This document shows, piece by piece, positions 1 through 12,212 of a stretch of 64,000 nucleotides of DNA. The stretch comes from Neltuma alba (taxonomy: Eukaryota > Streptophyta > Magnoliopsida > Fabales > Fabaceae), in assembly GCF_004799145.2 (NCBI RefSeq), contig NW_021637061.1:62001-126000 (forward strand), written 5' to 3'. Position numbers and translations under genes: made by a program. The notes below the pieces were generated by a model. The model was not told the origin of the DNA and ran no database searches. It saw only the letters and a program-made list of their open reading frames with translations. Each line of letters begins with the position of its first letter. The stretch's first letter is position 1.

Positions 1-267
1 ATGTATACGAGTTCTTAGTGATTGGCTCATTATGGCAACAAGTATACTGCTCAAGGTTTCAGTTGATGATGTACTGAATAACAGGACCGGTACTGTTATC
101 CCATTGGTTTCAGAATGCGGTTTTGAGAGAAATATGTTTGAAATATGAATTTAAGGTTTCTTCAAGAAAATTGCTAATAGATACTCATTAATGTTTTTAT
201 TCCTGCTGTTGGTTAATGATTCTCTATTATTTGCTAACATTAGAGATGTGCGATTATTTTCTTGCAG

Positions 268-366
268 TGCCTGAACAGTTACGAGAATGACATTAGCAAG
301 TGCCAATTCTACACGGACATGCTAGCAGAGTGCAGGAAGAACTCTGGAGCCTCATTGAGTGCTTGA
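268..366 (+). CDS. Terminal exon of a CHCH-domain (twin Cys) mitochondrial-type protein, partial
   Basis: The exon follows a pyrimidine-rich stretch ending in TTGCAG and encodes 32 residues before TGA. Three cysteines are seen, the last two separated by nine residues (CQFYTDMLAEC), followed by RKNSG. This fits the C-terminal half of a CHCH domain of the CHCHD2/CHCHD10 type, where the second CX9C pair is followed by a short basic tail; the first Cys here would be the second of pair one, with its partner in an upstream exon. Family members are small proteins oxidised by the Mia40 pathway in the mitochondrial intermembrane space, some also nuclear. Everything upstream of 268 reads as intron; the rest of the gene lies left of the window. 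The assignment rests on the Cys pattern and general resemblance; no search was run. Confidence 0.72.
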   Translation, partial: CLNSYENDISKCQFYTDMLAECRKNSGASLSA

Positions 367-476
367 GCTGTTTTTCCTCTGCTCTTGCCCTTCGCCATGA
401 GTCAGCGTCAGCGTCACTGTCCTAGACTGTCTCTGAAGGTTAAGATTATTCCGTGTGTGGTTGTGGGCTTTACTTA

Positions 477-482
477 AATAAA
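477..482 (+). promoter_or_regulatory. Candidate polyadenylation signal of the CHCH gene
   Basis: AATAAA lies about 110 bp past the stop codon, a normal distance for a plant 3' UTR. The cleavage site itself is not visible. Confidence 0.5.
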
Positions 483-3400
483 GCCTTTTTATGGAGGAAG
501 ATGAAAAGAAGACTTTTTGCATGAACCATCAGTATTCATTTATTGCTATTATGATCTTTGGATATCGTAATTGGTCTGTTTGGTCTTCTTTATATGTGGA
601 TCTGTTTAATGGTTGTTATGTTGAACCGGAGCGAAACAAGTTTCTCTGTTTAACGATATTAATCAAAGGAAACTGACATTGAAACAATTGTTATTTCTCT
701 GTTTAACGACATTATAGTGCTGAAAAGGATGGACGATGGGTGGGGCTATCATGGGCTCTTTCGTATGAGTAGTGTTTTCTGAGCTTATTTTGCCGGCCCC
801 CTTATTTTGCCATTGCCAACTAAATAAACTTCATTTGCATAACAGGATGGTTTCAGCCAGTACCACCCTAACACACCCTTGGAACCCATTTCCTTCCCAA
901 TATTCCAGCCAAGTCCAACTAGGACAGTTTTACCTCTAAGGAGATTGACACAGCCACTGTTTGAGTCTTAAAACATGTTATCCTTTTTATGAACGTGGCG
1001 TGATGCTCACGCAGCTGCCCAAGGAAATGTTTCGATTATGTTGTGAACTTGACCAATGTTTGGAAAGAACACTAGGAGGAAAAATTCCTGAAAATAGTAA
1101 TTTTTTTTTAAAACTATTTTTGGATGCTTTACCTAGAGAGTGTTCGGGTAAGAACAAAACTATGGTTTCAGAAGTGCTTTTACGGTGTATAAGTAAATAT
1201 GTGAAAGAGTTTATCTCGATTTGGAGAAAAGTGTTTCTGAAAAGTAATTATGGGGTTATCCAAATACCTCTTAGTTTCTGTTTTCCTTCCGCTTTTTCCT
1301 CCATAGGGATTCTGGCTACACTTGCACCGTTGCACGTTGCACAGGTCTTGGGAAGTGTATCTGGATGAGCCAGCTTACCTTCTGTTTCCTTCTGTTGCAG
1401 TCACTGTGGTCCAAATAATCCACCATTTTCATTCTTAGATGCCGTGCATGCTGGGCCGATATTCCCAGAGAATTTTGTGCCTCTCCTCCTAATAAGGAAT
1501 AATACTTGCATTCGGAAATGAGAAACCGTGAGAACGTGGTAGTACCCTGAGAGAGCAAGGAATGCTTCGAACCACCATCCTTAACGACGGCCTAAATGTT
1601 GCCGCTCACCCACAAACACACTTGTACGTCTGCAATATTTTCTTACATTAAGAAAGAGGCAAGTCTCGTCAAAATTTATTCATCACCCTCGTCTTCATAA
1701 TTTCACAATTTCTCCTGTTAGCTCTCAACAAAGACGTGGGCATTTTCTGTGCATTCACTTCTCCATTGCTGTAGCCACTAACAGTTTGATGGTTATAAAT
1801 GTGACTGGATCCACAATCTCTCATTTATTAGAGAGTTTTTAGGACATTAGATAACGTTGTCATTTTAGTTACAACATCAATGTTGGCACGTAGCCTTGAG
1901 TAAGCTTTTAGGCCTTACCGTTGCAGGGTAATCCATCTTCAAAATAAGAACTATTTGATCTGACCTACAGCAGACATCACTTGTTGCAGCATCCATAAAT
2001 TCTCTCACTAATCTCCTAGCTACTGCTACCCAACTCCAGGCATCTCACTATCTTGCTTTCTATTGATAAAGAAGATATATAAAATAAAGAAAATGAGAAA
2101 AATGTACAAGTACTTGCATACTTCAGAAAGGCAAATGCCAAAATACATTAAAGAGATCAAATGACAACATCAAGAGAGGTTAACAACATTAAGAGAGCCA
2201 TTTAGTAGATACCACCTCTGGTTGTAATTATAAAATTTCGTTTGTAATATACAAACAAGATCTTATAAATGGAATCAGAGGTAGTACATCATTTCTTTTT
2301 TTTACTGGTAAAAAAATATTAATTTTAAAAATCTAAATATAATACAAATCATGTAACCCGCTTTAAACCTATATATATATATTATATAATTGGGAGAATC
2401 ACTGTGAAGTCCTAAGTAACGAATATAATTATTAAAAAGTATTCGTGACAACATAGAAGTCTGCAATGACAAGTTTTGGAGTAGTAAATGACAACTGCTT
2501 ATTAAGACTTGTTAGTAATTATTTTCTATTTTTGACAATATAATTCTCCCCACATGATTTGCATTATTTTATCATAAGTTTCAGGTTGAATTTAACTCCA
2601 AAGGTTTTTGTGTAGCAGATATAAATGTTTGGAAGGTTTTTTTGGATTAATATCATTCCGAAAGTGTTAAGAAAAAGTGTAGGCACCTAAACTGTCAAAA
2701 ACTTAACATTGATTGACAAAAAACTCATATTAACCGTTAACGTTTTTAATATCCTGGAGCGATATTACTCATCTTTTAATATTTTTGAGGTAATATTGAT
2801 CCAAAACTTTTTTTTTTGAATACTCACAGCTCCTACATAAAAGTTTTGAGGGCAAAATTACACCTTAACATATTATCATAAACAACATTCAACAAACATA
2901 ACATATTCATGTTCATCCACACCACATGTCGATATTATAAATCAAATTTTCACAAATATGATAACAATCATAATCATGTCATATGAATATATCATTCATC
3001 AATTATTAAAAAATAATGATATTTAAATCTTATATGGAATTAGAAACAAGCTTAATCCTTGATTCTTTCTTGTCATCTTCAGCATCTGCATTCTACAACA
3101 AAAAATAAAATGAATACATTATTAAATATAACTATAGACATAAATCTTTTATCCTGCATAATATAAATGAAAAGTAATCACTATGAAATGAAAGTAAATT
3201 GGAAAATAAAGTGTTCAGCCACTTGATTAAGTTTGTAGCTTTAGGGATTGTGCTGTGCTCAGCCAGGTAAAAGAAAGTAAATTAAGGGGGGGGGGGAAGG
3301 GGTTGTCCAAGCTAACTCACGAAATGAATAGGTTAGCTCGAAAAGGAATTTGTTCTATATAAAAATTTGTCCTCCTGTTTACTACCAAAAAAATTGAAAA

Positions 3401-4403
3401 TAAAAATTCAGTATCTCGCCAATAATGATTGGATAAAGTGAGACAAATATTACACACACATATAATACAAGAGCAGGTCTTTGAACTGCATAGATATTAG
3501 AAATCATATTCGGATGTTATCCCTCATTGATTTTAAAATGCTTGAAAAATATCAAGTATATGAAGTTCTTTAGGTATCACACTTTGAGTTACAAATCAAA
3601 AGGCAAGGAAAACTTGCTTCAATTAAGTAATGACAATAATTATACTGTGGTTGAAGGTTTTTCCCCCCAACTATATAATGATAAAAATAAAAATATTATT
3701 TCCATTTTTATAATATAAGTACGAATTTAAGTTAATATATATTATATTTTCGTAAGCAGAATTAATTTTACACAGCTTTTTTATTTCAGATATTTATATA
3801 TGTCTACAATAAGAAAGTGTTCATGTAATTTTAACATAGTTCAACAAAATGATTTTTTTTTTTTTAAATATGGAATTCCTTGACTTCAAGTAGCTAATTT
3901 ATTTTATAATAAAGATCATAGTAAACACTAAAATCAATGACTTTTGTTTTCTTTCTATTTATATAATGTGTTACTCTTCATTTCTTTTTTTCCCTTGACT
4001 AATTTCTCTTGCTGGCCTTCATAGTACTCACCGGTCAAAGAATTCACACAGAATTTTTGTTTTTTTAATTAAAAAAAAGCATTTTTCTTAATACTCCTTT
4101 AATGGAGGCTTAAGCATCTACCTAATTGAAAATTTTTCTTTTCCTTGTAATTATTTTTGCATATTTCTAAAATTAGTACATTCTGTCGCCATCTTTTTTT
4201 TTTAAAAAAAAATCAATAGACTAAGCACACTTTTCTCCTATCAGTGGAATTTAATTGATTAATGATGAGAAGGAAAATGGAGTCCACCCTTACACATAAC
4301 CCCCTACTTTCCCCATTACTTTCTTATTCCTCCATTCTCTTTTCTTCCTAAAACCAACTTCTTTCAATAGAAAACCTCTCTCTCTCTCTCTCTCACTGCA
4401 TTG
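483..4403. other. Intergenic tract between the CHCH gene and the 3' end of the GGP gene
   Basis: AT-rich sequence with no recognisable gene. The longest open frame (961-1368, +) starts at TTG and has no recognised domain. It holds one short MITE, a G homopolymer near 3285-3300, poly-T/poly-A runs and, just before the GGP stop codon, a CT microsatellite (about 4376-4394). Confidence 0.5.
2212..2284. mobile_element. Short Stowaway-like MITE (73 bp)
   Basis: Termini C(C/T)ACCTCTG are inverted relative to each other and are flanked by TA on both sides, as in Tc1/mariner-derived Stowaway elements. The end sequence resembles that of the 260-bp elements at 15750 and 24069, so this may be an internally deleted relative. 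Confidence 0.6.
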
Positions 4404-4505
4404 TCATAATCCACCCTTGAGAAAGGTGATGCACAGTCTTCTCCATGCCTCCTTATCCGACTCCCTCAAAGCCAGTTTTGCCGCCGCCTCAGCTGCATAA
4501 GCTTT
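4404..4505 (-). pseudogene. GGP: GGP exon 4 (last) with stop codon
   Basis: 33 codons plus TGA after a CAG acceptor. It reads KAYAAEAAAKLAL then ESDKEAWRRLCITFLKGG, matching the C-terminal family pattern of an Ala/Lys-rich helix followed by (K/R)xxWxxLCxxFLKG. No lesion is visible. Confidence 0.82.
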
Positions 4506-4924
4506 CTGTGACCGTCACAAATCAAACACCGATAATGGGTGACAGTTATTATTAGGGCACATAACACAGGTTTCTACCTGAAATACCAGAAGATTACAGC
4601 TAGAGAGAAGAGAACGAAGAGGTTCATAGGCACACACGCCCACACACATATAACAATAATAAGCCCTGTTCACTAAGTGAGCTCGGCTACATGAAAATCA
4701 TTTTTGAGATTTATAAGCTACCCCATCTGCCCCGTTTAATTTTCTACCACTTCTCCAATGTTTCTTTTTTTTTTCCTCCTCGTTTCTTTATATAGAACCT
4801 AATGGTTAAGAGAAACAACAACAAAAAATTTTTAGATAAGTGAAGAAAGATTAAGGGATAGTTGAGAAGCCACAGTTCATACCCCAAATCCCATCATCAA
4901 CAACTAAAAAAATGTTAAGATGAA

Positions 4925-5520
4925 ACCAAACTATGGTTTAGAACTATGGTTTAGAGAATAGCTTTTGAAGAATAGATTTTTGAGAGAATAGATTTTGTGA
5001 AAAAGTGATTATGAGAAGTGAGATTGTTTGGATAATTATTATCAGAAACACTTTTTATATGTACAAATTACTAAAAAGGACATAAGTTAATATGATAATT
5101 ACATAAAAGATAAATTTTATGATATATTTTAATTTGAAGGAATAAAATTGTTAATAATATATTTTTTCCAACATAATTAATAATACATAAAATAATATAA
5201 TTAATAAATAATTAATATGTGCATATATTTATAAAATATAAGATTAAATATGTTTATAAAAAAATAATTGAGGGGTGTTAAAGTCATATTATTGTTGAGA
5301 TCTATTTTGACATGCACAATCATACTCTTTAATTTAAGCTAGAAGCAGAATGGATTCACTTTTCCTGAAACCATGATTTTGAGTCCAAAACCATGGTTTT
5401 GGCCTGAAACTGCAGTTTGTTAATTTTCCTCCCTGTTTGGTAAATTTGAGACCCAAATCATAATTTGGTCTTAAAACCATAGTTTCATTGTATTGCCAAA
5501 CACCCCACCAAACACCCCCT
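4925..5520. mobile_element. Possible hAT-like MITE remnant in GGP intron 3
   Basis: The right end (about 5500-5520) reads CCAAACACCCCACC then AAACACCCCCTG, a terminal style common in plant hAT MITEs. Inverted copies of AAACTATGGTTT occur at both sides of an AT-rich core. The left terminus and a target duplication were not found. It ends only about 25 bp from the exon 3 splice donor. Confidence 0.35.
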
Positions 5521-5544
5521 GAATCTTTGAATACAAACACACAC

Positions 5545-5712
5545 CATGATGAAATTGCGTTGGATGAGTCGATCGATGAGGTGAAGAAGAATGTCTTTGG
5601 TGTACTCAGGGTGGCCTTGAATTCCCATGATGTGATCTCCATACCGAAACATCTCAATTCCTGTTTTCTCCGACCACGCGATCACCTAGGCCTTTGCTGG
5701 CAGCTCTCTCAC
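5545..5712 (-). pseudogene. GGP: GGP exon 3 with in-frame TAG
   Basis: 56 codons including one stop. The ninth codon is TAG (5686-5688), between ELPAKA and VIAWSEKTG; family members have an ordinary residue there, often Glu, so a single-base change is likely. The rest is intact and includes FRYGDHIMGIQGHPEYTKD with the catalytic His and Glu. Placing the exon start just after the TAG (CTAG as acceptor) would avoid the stop but lose eight conserved codons and TAG, which makes it less likely. Confidence 0.85.
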
Positions 5713-5802
5713 CTAATTTTTTTTTAATTCCATTAACTAAATCATTAAGTAATTAAGCATGCAGGCTTTGTCACTAACAACTAAATATATATCTTTATAA
5801 TT

Positions 5803-6060
5803 CTCCTCTGGTCTCATAGGACAGAGAGAGAAGATATTTTTTTGTCTTATTTATAGAGTATTGAGAGAAATTTTTTATACAGATGTACAATTCCACCCTT
5901 CATTTATTATTGTGTTGGCTTTGTTTACGTAAGGTATAATGTATATTAAACAGGGATAAAATTAAAAAGTTATTGAATTTTAAATGAAAGTTAATGAAAT
6001 TTAAAGTTTTTTTTCAATTTTTATGAAGCGTGTTAGAAGTGACTTATAAATAGAACTAGA
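5803..6060. mobile_element. MITE-like element in GGP intron 2
   Basis: It begins CTCCTCTGGTCTCATAGGAC and ends with a diverged inverted version (TTATAAATAGAACTAGA). Its middle matches the element at about 10430-10700 along its length (TTTTTTTGTCTTATTTATA, CCTTCATTTATTAT, AATTTAAAGTTTTTTTT), so the two are family members. A TA microsatellite (about 6064-6089) abuts it. Confidence 0.55.
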
Positions 6061-6244
6061 ACAATATATATATATATATATATATATATTCCGTGTGTGT
6101 TTCTTCATAGTTGATTAGCAAGTAGGCATCTAAGTGGGATTATGAAGAGGAAGATAAGCGGGTCAAAAGTGACGTACGAGATTGTGTTAACGATTATAGG
6201 TAATTCAACCTATTAGAGTTGTCGCATTTAGGAAAGGGACACAC

Positions 6245-6400
6245 CTCGTCACGATGGCATTCGATTATGGAGAGCCTTGAAGGGAGCTTGAGAGAAGACA
6301 GGGCCAGTGATGAAGATGATGAAAACGTCACCGTTCTGAGACCGATGTCCCAACCTGTGGGAGATCGAGTCACCTTCCCTCCTAGTGCTCGACCAAGTAT
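6245..6400 (-). pseudogene. GGP: GGP exon 2
   Basis: Exactly 52 codons between CAG and GT. It begins ILGRALGGK, the usual continuation after CFGHQ in this family, and includes SPTGWDIGLRTV and ends IIECHRDE. No stop or frameshift is seen. A serine run (FSSSSSLALSS) is unremarkable in plant paralogues. Confidence 0.87.
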
Positions 6401-8240
6401 CTGATCAAAACCCAACCCCAATTTTCATCAGAATCCTTTTTCAACAAAGTCATTATTCGGCTCTTGAATTAAAGAAAAAGGATCTGTATACTATCCCTCT
6501 TCTGCATTATATACACACACATGTATACACATACTACATATGGTCCTTAATCTAAGACCAGCTGGCTAATTTGAAAGAATTAAAAAAAATTACTAAATTA
6601 CTTAATTATAATATATGCTACATGATCTCTATCAAATATTTATGCAAATCATTACATTATATATCAATTTATAAGTAAGACAAATTAATTTGAAGAAAAA
6701 CGATAAATATAAATAATTTAAAGTAATTTAATAAATTTCTTAATTTTCCAAATTAATCAACTAAATTTTATAGTAACGACAACAGTGAATAGTGCTCCTA
6801 CCCAAGTAGTATGCAACCCACCAGAATATTTATACATGTGTCAATGATCAGTGATCTATGGCTATCAAAGTTGGCAAACATTATCTGCTAGGTCAGAAAA
6901 CTGCATAATTTCATCCAACTCAGCAAATTTAACTTTACAAAACACAAAAAGGAAACATAGATTATGGGGAACCATATCACATGGTAAGGTTATATTATTA
7001 TTGCTCTTATTACGAGGTAGGGAATCTATCATAGTGACCCCACAACTAACGTGGAAGACACCTATCCAAAGTTTGAACAATACAAAAAGCTTAACTAGTA
7101 AACAATCATCCTCATTTACCAAATAAAACCTAGCGGTTCTTGTGGCCATAAAAGAGATAGCTACTGATAAATTATTAGCGGACATAAAATAAGTCCATCA
7201 ATATCTATCTGTGTTTTAATTTCTTGGATTGAGTGAAGTCAATTCCCGTCCCCAGATTTGGTAAGAGGTGTTAAGTTTGAAGTGTTTCTGCCATATATAT
7301 TTCTCTGATGAAAGGTTTATCATATTACATGCTTTGAGAAGTCTGCAACTTCACGTGGAGTCGAAAACCATGGGCATAAACAAGCAATAAGAAAAACCAA
7401 AGCGAAGAGATAAGCTCGTCGGAATGAAAAGTCATAAAAGGTGTTACACAGAGTCTGAAAAAATAAGTTAAAATGTTTTGTGACACATAAATAATGTAAT
7501 TTTGTGTTAAAGTTTAATTTTTATTTTTAAATATACAATTTATAATGAAACATACTTCATCTACTCCTAAATATAAGAACTAATGGATGGATTTGTTTTT
7601 GTCCTAAATGCAAAACTTCAATCTTCTATATCTCTTAAATGTATAATGTTTTTAACTCTATTAATCGAATGTGCATATTAAGAGGATTTTTTTTTATCAA
7701 GGGAGTAGTATCTAATAAAAATGATTAAAATGGTACTATAGAGTTTAAAAAAACCAATATATATTTTTATAAATAACTAATATAACCAATTTTCTTAATT
7801 TTTACCAATTAATTATCTAGTTTTTATATTTGAAATCGAATAAATTTTACTTATATTATAAGTCCGACTCATTCCCCATATCATATAAACAACAAACAGA
7901 CGAGACATGAATAGACATATAAGGTATAATGTTCTTTTTTGATTTGGGGTCAAGCGATGTGTGGCAGTGATACAATCACAAGATATGAGCTTAATAATAA
8001 TTTGCATGATCAAGTCCGGCCACATGCCACGTCATGAATGAAACCAACGGCTAAGATGTAATTAATTCCTCACATGCCAAGTGGTTGTCATGTTTGACAA
8101 CACATCATGTGATTGCAGATACCGAATACACGTAATCCTAGGTTGTCTTCACTCGCAAACAACATAAGGTCACATAAAGTCATTGCATTTTCCACATTCC
8201 TCTGTGCATTGAGCCCCTCTCTATATAATGTTTCTAACTA

Positions 8241-8302
8241 TTACCTCCTAAAACATCATTTAAAGATTATAAATAAAACTTTATAATTAAGACCAGAGGT
8301 AG
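8241..8302. mobile_element. Short Stowaway-like MITE (62 bp)
   Basis: It begins TTACCTCC after TA and ends CCAGAGGTAG before TA. The ends match those of the larger copies at 15750 and 24069. It looks like an internally deleted copy. Confidence 0.5.
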
Positions 8303-10429
8303 TAAATCATAAGAATTAAGACGTAAAGTTAAAGTTACTCTATTTTCTATATAAAAAAAAATCCTATATTAAGATTACAAAATCTTCAATCAAATTTGAT
8401 AACAATAATATTAGACTTATACAGAACAGATTTTTGTAAAAAATTTTATTTGAAATTTAGTAATTCCAAATTTTTTTTTGTAGGATCCTCCCTTCTAGAA
8501 ACACTTGAAAATAAATTAAATAGGAGTATTCTTGATAATGCCTCATAAATACTAAATTATGATGTGAAATGTACCTTATATTAAGAATAGATGAGACTTG
8601 AGAGTATCAAATAGTTGAGATTTAAGATATAAATGGCATTTGATTTAACTTATTTTAAGTAATTTTATACTATGTAAAGTAAATATCTAAAATGGACTTT
8701 TTTTTTCCTCGTAAAGTTGTGTAATTGATTCAAAATATATCCAAACTAAAAAAATAAATTTTGAAAAATAAGTAAAATGCTCTTCTTCAACTTTTGAACC
8801 ACTCGCAAATAAATCACTAGTAACTTTTGCATTCTGAAGGGGGGGAACAGATTATTAGATTACTTTATCTATTTTTCTTTCGACTTCATTTCTTCATATC
8901 AGTTCAAATTTTATCATCAGTAGCATAAAAAATTCCTATCTGCTTCAATGACTCCAAACACTTTCAATTCAAAACATCAAAAGAAAATCATAAACGCCAA
9001 GTGAGAAATAAGAAAAATCTTGTTAAAGATTGTGAACTTCAAAGATAAGTTTTTATACTATTCGGCTCTGTTAAAACAAAACTTTTGTATTTCACCTCAC
9101 TATCAACGTCCCCTCCACAACATTCATGTTGGGTCCCCTGATGCGGATAGCGACCACACACTTTCCATTATGATTAAAAACTCCGTAAAAAATCAGTTTG
9201 AGAGAGATATTCTAATTAAATTTGCTCAAATTTGATTAGATAATAACTTACCCTTACGTACCCTATATTAGATGGATATTTATATTTAAAAAGTGTAATA
9301 TAAATAAATAAAATTTATATAGTTTATTCATTCTCAATATCGTTTTCTTTCTCAGATCCATCAGAAGAACTTGTAAATAACGCTTCAAAGTTTAAAGCGG
9401 ATATAAGTGTCCTGCTACTTCTTAAATCTAATTCATAAGTTAAATGTCTTCTATCCTAAAGAAAGTAATTTATATAACTAAATATTTTACTTTCTTTCAA
9501 AAAAAATTATTCATGAATCTAATCTTATCCATGTTGATTAACATAAACAATAAACTTTATTTCCTCCATATACTTGTATATTTACCATAAATCCGACAAA
9601 AGGCATCGAATGTCTGAATCCGATCGCGTGTCTGAATCGCATGTGACATAAATTATTTGCTGAGAGGGGAAGAAAAAAAAGAATAAAACAAAATTAACAC
9701 CAGCGAAGAATCTCGAATGGATTCGGGTAGATACTCTTTTTTTTTGGGGAAGAATTAATTATTTTAATTTTAAAAAACAATAAATGTACTTTATGTCAAA
9801 TATTACCATAACATGTCATAATATACCATATCATCGAGACTCCATCAATCCAGTTTCAACTCAGAAACATATATCATCACCGTCTAACAGTATTGGGAAA
9901 AGAGTTACCAATTTATTTATTTATTTTAAAAAAATCAAAGCTCTTTATCTCAACACCATTACCATTATATTGTGATCTAATGGTTAATATTTTTCAATTA
10001 AAAAACTTAATTGAGGGGATCCAAATCCTAATTATATTGGGTTTGTTACAAACTAGTTGAATGATAATGTGCGGGATTGAACGAACCTCTAATTCGGTTT
10101 TTTATACAACTAATTTTTGAACTTTTAAGTTATGCGCTGGCCCTTTAATTTTTAAAGTTATGTGTATAAATCATGTTCGTAAATTCTAAATTATGAACCA
10201 AGAACTTTTCACCGTTTATGCAGGAAAAACCTCACATAAAAGTATAGCCCCAATTTGTTGTGTTCATTAGTGTAAGGATAGAAGCACCAATGCATTAAGC
10301 ATTTAAGTTAAACTACATTATTCAGAGTTTACAAAGAGTTTCTTTTTCCTAAACCTTATTTATACGATGATGCTAGGTATTATAACATGTTTACAGTTTA
10401 CCGGCAAAAAAAAAAAAAAAGGATTATAC

Positions 10430-10700
10430 ACCTCTAGTCCTATTTATAGGACAGAAAGAAAAAGTTTTTTTTTATCTTATTTATAAGTCACTTCATTAAA
10501 TTCTCAATATGAATATATTATTTTGTCCTTCATTTATTATAGTATAAATAGTTATCTCTTTGAAAATGTGTATATATTAAATATAGGTAAAGTTAAAAAA
10601 TTATTACATTTTAATAAAGAGTTAATGCATTTTAAAGTTTTTTTTTGTCTGTGTAAAATATATTAGAAGTACCTCATAAATAAGATTAGAAAAGTAACAT
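10430..10700. mobile_element. MITE of the same family as 5803-6060
   Basis: It starts CACCTCTAGTCCTATTTATA and shares colinear blocks with the intron 2 element. The right end has TCATAAATAAGATTAGAAAAG, an approximate inversion of the left. A third, partial relative in inverse order lies near 33360-33515. Confidence 0.55.
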
Positions 10701-11387
10701 GTTTAAAATTAAATTAAAATTAATAAACTATTCAATGCACCTCTAAAAAGACAGGGTGATTTGTGCATTTTGTTTTATATTTCACCAAAATCATCAATAT
10801 CAATCGATATTAAATATCAATTTGTTAAAAAGTCAATATAATTTTTGGTTTTTTAGATTTGTTCTCATTTGGGTTTTGACCCATTAAATTTTAAATCCTA
10901 GGTTCTAGTTTCTGAAAAATGATTCAAATTTCTATTAAATTATAGAAAATAATATTTTAAATAAAAAAATTAAGAAATGAAAACTTATAATTTAAAATTT
11001 GAGAAACTAAAATAAAAATAAAACCAAATTTAAAAGGCCAAAAGTTATATTAACAGAAAATAAAAAAAGAAAAAAGTCCTACTTACTCACAGGTTATCAA
11101 CCAACCATAGTCATTCTTTATACTGTGGAAGAAAGTCACCAAAAACAAATTAAAATGATTATTTATCTGAATAAACTTACATGATTTTCTAAAATTTTGT
11201 TAAATTATACTAATACATAAACGGAGCATAAAATTCAAAAACCAAAGTGAACATTCAACATATATATAAATCAACCGAACAAGCGGGAAAAGGAATAAAA
11301 AACAGAAAAACGGGTAAAACCTGACCAAACAAAAACATACTGGTTTCTCCAGAACAATAAATTATTAAAATAAATAAATTAACATAC

Positions 11388-11443
11388 CTGGTGGCCGAAG
11401 CAAACGCCCAGAACTTTCTGCCTCATAGAATCCAATTTCTTAA
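11388..11443 (-). pseudogene. GGP: GGP exon 1, 3' part with the catalytic cysteine
   Basis: After the transposon and its duplicated TAA, 53 bases encode 17 whole codons and part of another, ending in GVCFGHQ, the nucleophile elbow of class I glutamine amidotransferases. A GT donor (GTATGT) follows at once. Removing the element and one TAA copy would bring this piece into phase with the 5' part, which shows the insertion hit an already formed exon. Confidence 0.87.
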
Positions 11444-12212
11444 GGGTTTGTTTGGTTGGAGGGGAGGGGAGGGGAGCCCCTCCCCTCATTTGGTTAAAAA
11501 TTTTGGAGGGGAGGGGAGCTCTCCCTCCCCCCATTTTGGCTCCCCTCCAAATTTGGAGGGGAGCCAAAATTTTAGACTATTATGTCCTTATAGTTTTTTT
11601 AATATTCCACTTCTACCTATAAAATATATTATTATAATATTTATTTCAAATAAAAAATATATTATTCTAAGTAAAAAAATAAAAAATAAATACATTATTA
11701 TAATTAAAAATATATTATAAAAATTATTTAAAAATAAAAAATTATTTAAATAAAAAATTATAATATTATAAAATTAATTGTTTTTTATAAATATATTATT
11801 TATTAAATATATTTTCAAGCTCAAAAAAAAGATAACCTAAAGAAAATAAAATTTCATTTTTCTTAGAGCATATAAAATTTGTAAATTTGATAATTTTAAA
11901 TATATTATTATATTAATTAGAATAAAAAATTATTGTACCAATTTTTTAATACACGTATTAACATGATAAGACTAAATTTTTATTAAATTATATGATTTAA
12001 ATTAAGATGTAAATTAATTTATATAATATATCAATAAAAAATATAAACTAATATGTAAGGGTAAAATGGTAAATTGATTATTACTATATCTCCCCTCCCC
12101 TCTTTGAACCAAACAAGGGATCATTAAATACCCTCCCCTCCCTTCCTTTTTAATTAAACCAAATAAGGTGAGGACGAAACTCCCCTCCCCTCCCCTCAAA
12201 CCAAACAGGCCC
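11444..12212. mobile_element. Tourist-like (PIF/Harbinger) non-autonomous element in GGP exon 1
   Basis: The 769-bp element is flanked by TAA on both sides (11441-11443 and 12213-12215), the 3-bp TWA/TTA target choice of PIF/Harbinger. Termini are GGGTTTGTTTGGTTGGAGGG and the inverse of GGGCCTGTTTGGTTTGAGGG. G/C-rich AGGGG iterations sit inside both ends and the core is very AT-rich. There is no transposase ORF. The same family occurs at 21824-22606. Confidence 0.85.

Larger units (their letters stand above)
6401..11387 (-). other. GGP intron 1, 5 kb, MITE-rich
   Basis: Unusually long first intron. It has no coding sequence that I recognise. It contains a short MITE (8241-8302), a longer one (about 10430-10700) and a Stowaway-like segment near 7565-7710 beginning CTACTCCTAAATATAAGAAC and ending AAGGGAGTAG. 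Confidence 0.7.

Noticed and set aside
961..1368. 135-codon open frame downstream of the CHCH gene
   Set aside because: Starts at a non-ATG codon, no recognisable domain, Phe/Leu-rich composition and no splice or leader context; chance frame.
1560..1580. TTCGAAC motif as a tRNA T-loop
   Set aside because: Flanking bases do not pair as a T-stem and no D-arm lies upstream at the right distance.
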